This document shows positions 23,198 through 32,999 of a stretch of 35,900 nucleotides of DNA, piece by piece. Each line of letters opens with the position of its first letter. Position 1 is the first letter of the stretch. Source of the DNA: Rusavskia elegans (Eukaryota; Ascomycota; Lecanoromycetes; Teloschistales; Teloschistaceae); the NCBI GenBank assembly GCA_011316305.1, contig SAUG01000155.1, forward strand, positions 1-35,900, read 5' to 3'. The position numbers and the translations under genes are program-made. The notes beneath the pieces were generated by a model. That model was given only the letters and a program-made list of their open reading frames with translations. It ran no database searches and was not told the DNA's origin.

Positions 23198-24104
23198 TAG
23201 CTCCTCCCTAGAGAATTTCTATCTGGAACTATATTGAGTTTTTATATATATATATTTTATCAACGTTATATACGGCAACGATTGTTATATTTTACGTATA
23301 AAGAACTTTTTACAGCAAAAGGTATATTTATCTAGTAAAATTTGCAGCGCAGTTAATTATATTAACTATTTCCTTCTTTATTCGATTATAAATCCTCTAC
23401 TATCCAGTCCTTCCTCGATATTATAAATAATCAAGAGTATTTAATATTTCCGCTGTATCTACCTACTATACTATAAAATAATTATCTATACTCGTCGTAT
23501 CGGCTATACTTATTATATAACCCGTACTTAAACGTTCCGCTAAACTATTAAAGTACTCTTTAATCTATCTAGCTTTAAAAGGGTCGCTAGGTAGTACGCT
23601 AGCTACTATAACTAGAAGCTTTACCCGGTCGATTAGGCTAAAGGGGGGTAGAAAAGTTAAATAGTACGCTTTAAAGGCGGTAAAGAAGAAATCTAGGTTA
23701 AAGTCGAAATAGGTTACTCTAAATATAACGAGGTAGTCGATAACCGTACGGGTAGATATTATTATTACGGATATACTACCGTTTAGTTTAGTTTACAACT
23801 ATAGCTGTTACGGGAATATATACGTATATAAAGGCTTTTAGATATTACAGGGCTTATATTACTAGTAAATAAAGAAGAAACGATAACTGCGAGGCATATT
23901 TATCTATAAAAATTTCTACGTTAAACTATCGGTAGAAAGATACGTTATATTACTAAGCAAATTAAAATTAAAATTCTATAGAAAAAACCGTTATTTACGT
24001 TAACTAAACTAGAGTATAAGTTCTACTACCGTATATTTAATACTGGTATATTAACGCTTGATTTGCTTATCGAACCACTGGTTTACCGGGCACTAAAATC
24101 AAAG
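23198..24104 (-). repeat. ST1 copy D (full length, minus)
   Basis: Reverse orientation: it ends (sense) at CTAGGGAGGAGCTA and starts (sense) at TTTGATTTTAGTGCCCGG, ahead of TAAACCAGTGG. This is the best preserved coding trace. From ATG at 23,897 (reading leftward) the sense frame gives MPRSYRFFFIY with stops where copy A also has convertible stops, then VTYFDFNLDFFFTAFKAYY, LIDRVKLLVIVASVLPSDPF and YFNSLAERLSTGYII, to about 23,329. Blocks in slightly different frames reflect small indels. Confidence 0.85.
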
Positions 24105-24190
24105 TATATAACTAAATATATATTAGCTAGTTATATTAATAAATATTCGTATTTCTTTTAGATTTTCGTAAATTATATATTTATTTTTTT

Positions 24191-25160
24191 TCCCCTGGAA
24201 GGCTTTTATCTGAGGTTATATTGAGTTTTTATATATATATATTCTATTAATATTATATACGGTAACGATTGTTATATTATACGTATAAAGAAGTTCTTAC
24301 AACTAAAGATATATTCGTCAGACAAGATTTATAGCGCAGTTAATTACTTCTATTTGACTTTTTCCTTTTTTATTCGATTATAATTTTTCTACTATATTTA
24401 AATACTATATATCTAGTCCTTCCTCGACGTTATATATAATTATCAGCTTCTAATATTTTCGCTATATCTATCTACTATACTATAAAAGAATTATAAATAG
24501 TTATCGTCCTATCTATATTTATTATATAACCTATATTTAAACGTTCTATTAAGTTATTAAATTACTTTTTAGCCCGTATAGCTTTAAGATAGTCGCTAGC
24601 TATAGGGTCGCTAGCTAGTATACTTGCTACTATAGCTAAAAGCTTTACCCGGTCGATTAAACTAAAAGGCGATAGGAAAGTCGAATAGCGTATTTTAAAA
24701 ATAGTAAAGAAAAGAGTTTTATCGAAGTTAAAATAGGTTACTCTAGCTAAAACGAAATAGTCGACGTCTTTAAAGATAGGTATAGTTATTGCGGAAATAA
24801 AAAGGTATTATTATCTAATTTAGCTGCGGTATAGTTATTACGAGAGTATTTACGTACGTAAAAAGTTTTAGTAAATCGTAGTATTTACGAAGGTATAGGT
24901 TATATTACTAGTAAAAGAAGAAAAAGAAAAAGCGATAGCTATAAAGTATATTTATCTATAAAAATTTCTACGATAAATTATCTGTGGAAAAAAACGTTAT
25001 ATTACTAAGCAGATTTAAATTTAAATTCTATAGAAAAAACCGTTATTTATATTAACTAAACTAGAGTATAAGTTCTGCTATCGTATATTCAATACTAGTA
25101 TATTAACGTTTAATTTACTTACCGAACCACTGGTTTACCGGATACTAAAATCAAAATAAA
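24191..25160 (-). repeat. ST1 copy E (full length, minus)
   Basis: It lies in tandem with copy D in the same orientation, separated by about 86 bp of AT-rich sequence. The sense start is TTTTGATTTTAGTATCCGG. The sense 3' end is CTTCCAGGGGAAAAAAAATA, with an eight-A run just beyond the conserved part. RIP-mutated throughout. Confidence 0.83.
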
Positions 25161-27030
25161 TTAACTAAATATTTCTTTTTTCTTTTTAAATTTCTCGTTT
25201 AATTCGCGGATTTATTAGTAATTCATTTCGGATATAAAATTGAATATTTTATATAAGGAGTTTTTATATATAAAGCGATAATATATTTATAATTCTAATT
25301 TTCTTTCTATTTAACTTTTCTATATCGATATTTTCGAAATTAATTTTTTTCATTTTTTTTATAATTAATATAATACTTTAATCTATTTATTAATATAAAC
25401 TAAAGAGTTTCTAAACATCTATTTTTTATATTGATTTCTATATTATTAATTTTGTTTTTCTTTATAGAATATTTTATAATATATCCGATAATCTTTTTAT
25501 TAAATTCTTTTATAATTTTATCTTTTTCTTTTCCGCTTATTAGAACTACTATCCAATATTTTCCGATTTTATCTTTAAATACTATAGTAAAAGATTCTTT
25601 TATCTAATATAACTTTATATCTATTACTATTTTTTTTTATTTTTTTTTTTTCTTCGATTCTATAGAATATTATTCTGATCTTTTTTTATTAGATGAATAT
25701 ATAAGGTAATTATCATCATATTAAACTCTCAGACTTTTTATTATATATTTACTTGTTTTTTTTAGAATAATTCTTTTTTTACTTTAATTTAATATTCGAT
25801 TATTTCTATTGTTTCTTTAGATTTTTTTTTAAAGTATTCCGTTTTTCTAAATAAATAATAAATTTTAAACTATTATTTTATAATTTTAGTAGTATTAAAT
25901 TCTATTAGATTTTCTTTGAACTATTTTTTAATAGATTTTATTGAATTAGTTATCTATTTATCTATATATATTTTATTTTATCTAGTAATAATTCTTGTTA
26001 CTAGCTCGATTAATACTATTAGTAAATCGGATTATTTAATAACTACTATAGTTTCATTAATTTTTATATGGAATTTTTTATAGAAATAGACTTTTAAAAC
26101 TAAATCTTTCTAGTTCGTTTTATCAACTAATATTCTAGGCTAAATAGTATAGATAACTATCAATTTCTTTTATTTTAAAACTATCAGTTTTCTTTTTATT
26201 TATCTATTTTTACTATTAATACCGAAAGCTCTTTTTATTATTATAATTAAGTTACTAAAATTATAGAAATCTAAACTAATTCGGAGGTTTTTTTTTTCAT
26301 TATTATAATAGTTTTCTATTTAGATTTATATTTAATTAAATGTTATCACTCCTGGATATAATATTAGAAATAGAACTTTCATTATTTTAATTATAAACTG
26401 ATTCGTATAAAATACGAAGTAAATATTTATCTAGATAATCTAGGTTTTTTAAGATTTTCTATCTTTTTTAGAAATATTAGACGTAGTCGTTTTAATAGTA
26501 TCTATTGGATCTATAGGGCGGGACAACGAAACCGATATAATAAATTATTTAAAAAATATAAGCTTTATATATTAAAGGGCGTAATATTTAAATCTAGCTA
26601 TAGTAATAGATATAGTCCGAACTTTTAATTAGTAAAATATTTCTAGTATAGATTATTATATTAGTTTTAAATAACTATAGAAGTAAAGTTTTAAAGTTAT
26701 TAAATATCTTAATTATATAGATAATTATAAAAAAATTAACAAAGAAAATATTTAGTGGTTATAATAACGATTGATAAAAGAAGCTATCTACTAGACTATA
26801 AACAACGATATATATAGAAAGAAAGTCGATGTATCTAATAAAATCGACCTATTAAAAAAAAGACGATCTTTCGACTCTAGCGGCTTTAATTGAATTAAAC
26901 TATTAGATCGTTTATCTAATTATTAAATATAAATATTTCTATAGAATTTTAGACGTAATAATATCTTTATATTCAAAATTGATTAATCGTTACCGTAAAT
27001 AACGTAAATCAAATATATATATTTAGTTAT
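25161..27030. other. RIP-mutated block with an LTR relic
   Basis: T-rich on the plus strand with no ORF. 26,575-26,975 resembles the solo-LTR family (GGGCGTAATATTTAAATCTA near its left, ATTTTAGACGTAATAATATC at its right, and shared AAGAAGCTATCTACTAG in the middle). 25,161-26,510 has no assignable origin. Confidence 0.5.
26575..26975 (+). repeat. Old relic of the solo-LTR family
   Basis: Matches the LTRs at 19,797 and 20,720: CTAGCTATAGTAATAGATAT followed by AGTCCGAAC corresponds to CTAGCTACAGCCGTAGACGT followed by AGTCCGAGC. The far end GACGTAATA matches the solo-LTR terminus. Boundaries are approximate owing to RIP. Confidence 0.65.
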
Positions 27031-27345
27031 TTATTTTAGTTTTAATATTCGACGAACCAATAATTCGGTAAATAAATTGAATATTACTATACCAATATCG
27101 AATACATAGTAGTAAAGTATAAATTTCAATTTAATTAACGTGAATAAATATTTCTTAGAATCATAATTTAAAATTACATAGTAATATAACATATATCTCT
27201 ATCGACAATTTTACGTAGAAAATTTTATAGATAAATATATCTCGTAGTTATCGTTTTCTTTTCTACTTTTATTAGTAATTTAAATTTAAAATCTTTTACG
27301 TACGTATATATTCAAGTAATAGCTATACTGTAACTAAATTAAAAT
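27031..27345 (+). repeat. ST1 copy F (5' third only)
   Basis: It starts TTATTTTAGTTTTAATATTC and follows copy A through TATAGATAAATATATCTCG to about 27,345. It is then lost in unrelated AT-rich DNA. Confidence 0.7.
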
Positions 27346-28307
27346 ACTATAAAAAGAATTTAATATCGGCGCTAGATAACTATTTATTCTATTTTGTATA
27401 TTTCATCTATAAATTATCATCGTATTTCGTATTTTACGTAATTTCAATTTATATTTTAATATTTTTAAGTATTAACTTTGTTAGCGAAAAGTTATATAGC
27501 TTGTTTCTATTGAAAAAAGTAGAAATTCGAAAAGATTATTACTCTTTCTAATTAGAAATTCTAAAAGTAAAATAACAATACGTAACTACTAGTAAAGCGT
27601 TAATAGAAAATAGAAATTATAAATTTAAATCTATTTTTTTCTATTTTAAAATCTATTAATAGTATTTTACTATCGTCGATCAATTTTTATATATATATTT
27701 AAAATTACTATATCTCTAGTTTAAATATTTACAGATCGAATCTAAATAGAAAAAAATATATATATAATTAATTATATTATTTTATATAGTTTTTTTATAA
27801 TAGAAAGAATCATTTTTCATCGAATATCTAATAGAAATAAAAAAGATAATTTCTAATAGTAATTTGATAAAGTCCGCGTTTTGTAAAATAAATCTAAAAT
27901 CCAAAAAAAAAATTATTAAATATAACTTTTAGTATTCCCCGATAAAATAACGACGCAGTTTTAAAAAAAGACGATATACTAATAAAAGCGGTATATAAAA
28001 ATATAATATTCAATAATTTTAATTAGAAATTAGAAAAAGAAATAGATATTTTCTTTTATAATAATCGATAATGTTTATATATATATCCGAAACTCTAATA
28101 AACGAAATATATCTAGTCGAATAAATATAATAATAATTTTAAAAATATAGATAAATCTGACTCGCAGCGAAAGTAACGGTCTATGAAAATGTAACAGCGA
28201 ATTCTAATATTAATTGAATTAACGAAAATTATACTATCTATAGATTTTCAGATATTATTTCTAAATAAAAAAAAAATTAAATATTTTCTATAGTTTATTT
28301 AGTTATT
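27346..28307. other. AT-rich RIP-mutated DNA, nothing assignable
   Basis: No ORF, inverted ends or match to other window repeats was seen. CpA/TpG depletion is strong but not complete. Confidence 0.5.
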
Positions 28308-28598
28308 TGTTTTGGTTTTAGTATCCGGTAAACCAATAGTTCGGTAAGTAAATCAAGTATTAATATATCAGTATTAAATATACGGTAGTAAAATTTATAT
28401 CCTAGTTTAATTAATATAAATAACGGTTCTATCTATAGAATTTTAATTGAAATTTACTTAATAATATAACGTATTCTTCTACCGAAAATTTAATTAACGT
28501 AGAAACTTTTATAGATAAATATATCTCGCAATTATCGTTTTTTTTTCTTTTACTAATAATAAAAGCTTTATAATATTTAGAACCTCTTACGTACGTAT
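28308..28598 (+). repeat. ST1 copy G1 (5' part, truncated)
   Basis: TTTGTTTTGGTTTTAGTATC, then CGGTAAACCAATAGTTCGG, runs to CTCTTACGTACGTAT, where an LTR fragment begins. The sequence beyond that fragment belongs to a different ST1 copy, because it restarts about 150 bp earlier in element coordinates. Confidence 0.8.
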
Positions 28599-28678
28599 TG
28601 TTACGTCCGTGACTCCACAGAGGCACGCTGGAAAATTGGCCAGGCAAGCGAGCCTAATTATCTATAGCCGCCTATAGC
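28599..28678 (-). repeat. LTR fragment (solo-LTR family), inverted and not RIP-mutated
   Basis: TGTTACGTCCGTGACTCCAC, then AGAGGCACGCTGG, then GCGAGCCTAATTATCTATAG, is the reverse complement of the last ~80 bp of the LTR at 20,720-21,127. CpA and TpG are intact (CCACAGAGGCACG). Only this end is present, so it was truncated after or during insertion. Confidence 0.85.
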
Positions 28679-29975
28679 CAATATAATATATTTCTCTATC
28701 GATAATTTAATATAAATTTTCTATAGATAAATATATCTCGCAGTTATTATTTCTTTTTTTTCTTTTATTAGTAATAAAAACTCTATAGTATATTTCGTAA
28801 AGATTATAATTCACTAAAAATACTTATATACGAATATATTTCTATAGAATTATATTGTTATTATATTAAACGATAGTATTTTTCTATATTTATATTAATT
28901 ATATCTATTCTAAACTGGCCGATTCGGATCGGATTTTTATTAAATCGTCGAATATCCGATTCGATTTTAGTATTTCGATCCGAATTTATTCCGAGTTTTA
29001 GTAGGTCGAATCTAGATCGTATTATTTAGTAATCCGATCCGGGTCCGTTCCGAAAAAACTAAATATTTAATATAATACTATTTTATTATTTCAATAAATC
29101 CAAAATATTTTGATAATATATTTTTTCGAATTGGAATCATTCTAGCTAGTATAGTTAATTAATTAGAATTTTTTTGATAAATTTATATAAAATTTATATT
29201 AACTTTATACTTTTATATCAAAGTTTAACGTTTTTTCGAATTAGGTCGAGTTAGCTAACCCGAATTCGAAACTCGACCGGGTCGGATTAGCTAATTCGAA
29301 TTTGAAATCCGGCCGAATCGGATTAGCTAATCTAGATTTGAAACCCGATCTGACGATCAATTTAATTTATTTTCGCGGACGTCGACTACTTCGTTATAGC
29401 TAGAGTAATCTTTTTTAACTTTAATAAAAATTTTCTTATTACTATTTTTAAAATATACTATCCGATTTTTTTGATTTTTTTTAATTTAATCGTATAGATA
29501 AAACTTCTAACTATAGTAGCTAGTATTTTAGCTAGCGACTCTTTTATAGCTAGCGACCTTTTTAAAGCTACGCGGGTTAAAAGATATTTTGATAATTGAA
29601 CGAAACGTTTGGAAACGTGTTATATAATAAATATAATAGAAACGACGATTATTTATAATTAGTTCGCAGTATAGTAGTTAGAAAAAGCAAAAATATTAGA
29701 TATTTATTATTATCTATAACGTCGAAGAAGGACTAGTAGATTAAAAACTACGAATAACGAAGTTATATTTTTATAATAGAAGATTCGTAATCGAATAAAA
29801 CAGAAATAATTAAATGGAAATAATTAACTGCGCTATAAATCGTGCCTGACGAATTGTTTTAGTTGGGAAAATTTCTTTATACGTAAATACAATAATCGCT
29901 GCCGTATATAATATTAATATAATATATATATATATATATATATAGATATAAATTTAATATAATTTCAGATAGAGT
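28679..29975 (+). repeat. ST1 copy G2 (5' truncated), split by a CGGATC-type element
   Basis: 28,679-28,913 matches ST1 from its ~170th base. Element sequence resumes at TTTTCGCGGACGTCGACTAC (29,370) and ends near TAATTTCAGATAGAGTTTTT. The CGGATC-type insertion at 28,914-29,361 separates the parts. Confidence 0.78.
28914..29361. mobile_element. 448-bp TIR element of CGGATC type, copy 2, inserted in ST1
   Basis: The left tip ACTGGCCGATTCGGATCGGA and right tip GACGATCAAT match copy 1 at 22,702-23,160. TAA flanks the left tip and TTTAA the right, compatible with a 3-bp TAA duplication. The interior repeats AATTCGAATTTGAAATCCGG-like words. Non-coding. Confidence 0.75.
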
Positions 29976-30396
29976 TTTTACAAAGAATATTATATAATTA
30001 TAAATAGATTCTAGTCATTCCGAAATTATTATTACGCGATATTATAAAGATATTTTTTAAATCTATATTAAATTAGATAATAGATTCAATATTATAGAAA
30101 TATTAAAAATCGATATCGATTTCTATAACAAATAATTGTTTAATTAGTACACTAAAAAATTGATATTTAATTTTATTAGCTGTAACGAAAAAACTAAATA
30201 GATAAAAAACGATCTACTATATTAAATTTTAACTTTTTACTATATAATATATAGAAAATAACTATATTTAGTATTAGAATTTCTAAAATCGATATTATCT
30301 AAATACGACTCCAATATATACTTTTTTACAAAAAATAAAATTAATTTTATTATTAATAATTATTAGTATACTATTCGAAATTAAATAATATATATT
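29976..30396. other. AT-rich RIP-mutated spacer
   Basis: No ORF and no repeat partner recognised. Confidence 0.5.
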
Positions 30397-31315
30397 TTTT
30401 CCCCTCTAGAAAACTTTTGTCTATAGTTATATTAAGTTTTATATATATATATATATTCTGTTAACGTTATATACGGCAACGATTATTATATTTTATATAT
30501 AAAGAGACTTTTATAGCTAAAGATATATTCGTCAAGCAAGGTTTATAGCGTAGTTAATTATTTCTATTTAACTATTTCCTTTTTTATTCGATTACGAGTT
30601 TTCTACTATATTTAAATACTATATATTTCCTTTTCGACGTTATATATAATTATTAGCTTCTAATATTTCCGCCATATCTATCTATTATACTGCGAAGCAA
30701 TTATCTACGTCCGTCGCCTCGATTATATTTATCGTATAACCCGTACCTAAAGGTACTCTTTGGTCCGCGTGGCTTTAAGAGGGTCGCCAGCTATAGGGTC
30801 ACCTGCTAGTACGCTAGCTACTATAGTTAAAAGCTTTACTCGGTCGATTAGATTAAAAGGAGATAGAGAGATCGGATAGTACGTTTTAAAAGTAATAAAA
30901 AAAAATCATTATCGAAGTCGGAATAGATTATTCTAGCTATAATAAAATAATCGATGACCGCGCGGGTAGATATAGTTATTACGGATATACTACCGTCTGA
31001 TTTAGCTACGATATAGCTATTACGGGAATATATACGTACGTAAAGGATTTTAGATATTATAGGACTTATATTACTAGTAAAAGAAAAAGAAACGATAATT
31101 ATAAAATATATTTATCTATAAAAATTTCTACGTTAAATTATCGGTAGAAGAATACGTTATATTATTAAGTAAATTTAAATTAAAAGTCTATAGAATCGTT
31201 ATTTATATTATCTAAACTAGTATATAGATTCTACTATCGTATATTTAATACTAGTATACTAACATTTAATTTACTAACCGAACTATTGGTTTACCGAATA
31301 TTAAAACCAAAATAA
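30397..31315 (-). repeat. ST1 copy H (full length, minus)
   Basis: The sense start is TTATTTTGGTTTTAATATTC; the sense 3' end is TTTTCTAGAGGGGAAAAAAT, again with an A-run as in copy E. The middle carries the conserved coding trace in RIP-mutated form. Confidence 0.83.
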
Positions 31316-31951
31316 ATAACTAAATATATATTTTTTAAAATATAAATATATTGCGTATATTATAAAATATAATATTAGTAAATAAATAAAATAGACGTCT
31401 ATTTAAATTGATGATTATAAATAGATATTCGATTACTAATTAATTTAAAACGATTTATTTAATCTATCGATCGTATATTTCGAAATTTCGAAATTCATTA
31501 AAAAATTCTATTTTTGATTTCTAAAAAGTATATAGATTTAATTTCAATTTTAAAATTTTATATACGATTATAAAATATTATAAAATAACTAAATATAAAT
31601 TTAAAATAGACGGAATAATCGATTTGAAAGTAAAAAAAATAATAGATAACTAAAATCTATATAATTAATAAAAATAGACTCTTTTTGATATTTATATAAT
31701 ATGATTTTTTTATTGCTATTAGAAAAAGCCGACTGGAATCTGCTGGAAAAAGATAATAACTAGATTTTATACAGCTAATAGATATATACTTCCGATTGGA
31801 ATTTGTATGAATTCCATTCTTTATTAGTGTTAGAGATGGTTCAACGTGTCTTTCCGCTATCCAACATTCCACCACCACATTCAACGACTCGGATTGAAAC
31901 CTGGAATTCAAAAAGACCTAACGTCTTATTGTTTCGGAAGGGGAACGAGAA
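31316..31951. other. Transition from RIP block to GC-balanced island
   Basis: AT-rich and mutated to about 31,690, then normal composition. A minus-strand ORF of 84 codons (31,657-31,911) straddles the boundary and is judged fortuitous. No promoter is identifiable. Confidence 0.5.
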
Positions 31952-32881
31952 ATGCGGTTAACGGTGAATCTTTACACAGAGTCCTCGCAACTTATTGTTA
32001 ATCTTTCCAGGATCCGCCAGCAAGGCAATAAGGGATCGAGTGATGAGGTACAATTCCGAGGCCGCGACATTCCAGAAATATCTCAACCCAAAGCTCAACT
32101 TAAGTGTCCAAGCTGCTATGCTAGAGCGACCGTCCGACGAGACCTTGCGCTCAAAGCCATGTCGCAGATGAGCCTGACACGCGATCCTACCGCTCCGGTC
32201 AAAGCCCCCAACTGCTACGTCGACAGTCTTCCTCAAGATGACAATCTCTCCAAACTTGAACAAGGGTGAGAGGAGCTTGCTGCTAATCTGAAAACAGAAT
32301 TTGGTGCTATCAAGTACGTTGACAAAGATTATCTTGCAAAGTACAAGAACCTTTGTGCTGCCGTCAAGGCTGCTAAAGTGAAGCGCCCGACCGAGGCAAA
32401 TATTAGCTACCGTAAGCTGTATCACGAAACCATCCAGAAGACAGAAATCGAGCAGCAAGGGAAAGATTTCAAAGATACTCCCTATGTCGAACCAGTCATC
32501 AACCATCAGCTCCAAGAACGAAGAACGGTGCAGGGTATCATGTGCAGCACGGCCAAGAAGTCAGACGGAACAGACGGAAGAGAGAAGCGAGTACTTGCCG
32601 TTGGAGCTTTATTGGCCCTTTGTCGTCGAAGGGAGGATCGTCCTGGGCAACGTCCAGCTTCCGACAGCGACAAAGGGATAATGGATTGGAAGATGAAAGC
32701 TCCCAACTCGGCCATGGAGGTGGACGACAAACCCATCGAGGACCCGTTCCCCATGCGTCTCGATTGCAAGCCTTATATCTGCAACCATCCCAAAACCTTC
32801 AGTGAGAGTCTTAAGGGGCTCTCCAGTACCTTCAATAAGGATCTTAGGGTTCTCCTCCGTGATACCGATCTGGGAAGATAG
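31952..32881 (+). pseudogene. DUF3435/FluG-like C-terminal remnant with internal stop
   Basis: One frame runs from ATG 31,952 to TAG 32,881, broken by a single TGA at 32,267-32,269. It reads ARATVRRDLALKAMSQMSLT and RDPTAPVKAP before the stop. After it come EELAANLKTEFG and AKYKNLCAAVKAAK, then YRKLYHETIQKTEIEQQGKD, YVEPVINHQLQERRTVQGIM, VGALLALCRRREDRPGQRP and DPFPMRLDCK. As I know the family, this order (helical region, 'Y.rpvi.hql.eR..l..il', 'lv.LC.rrE', 'dPFPm.ld..') matches the part of fungal DUF3435/FluG-domain proteins after the tyrosine-recombinase-like region. The expected C2H2-type tail after DPFPMRLD is missing, and the whole N-terminal portion is absent, lost at the RIP boundary. 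Non-functional. It converges with the DUF7924-type gene 118 bp downstream. Family assignment is from pattern memory and moderately certain. Confidence 0.55.
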
Positions 32882-32999
32882 TTACCCAGGGCCCTCCATG
32901 CTGCTACAAGTCGAAGTCCTGGGACGCTCACCACTACCGTCAGTGAGAGCCTTGGAGAGGGCTTCGTCATGCTGATATGGGAAGCCAGGAGACTATTCT

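Noticed and set aside
28429..28647. 72-codon minus ORF starting in the LTR fragment
   Set aside because: It crosses from the LTR fragment into RIP-mutated ST1; a chance opening.
31958..32515. 185-codon minus-strand ORF
   Set aside because: It is the antisense shadow of the DUF3435/FluG-like reading; it has no recognisable domain and odd composition (LLLDFCLLDGF).
32506..32805. Overlapping 65-87 codon ORFs on both strands
   Set aside because: All overlap the better supported plus-strand frame and show no domain.
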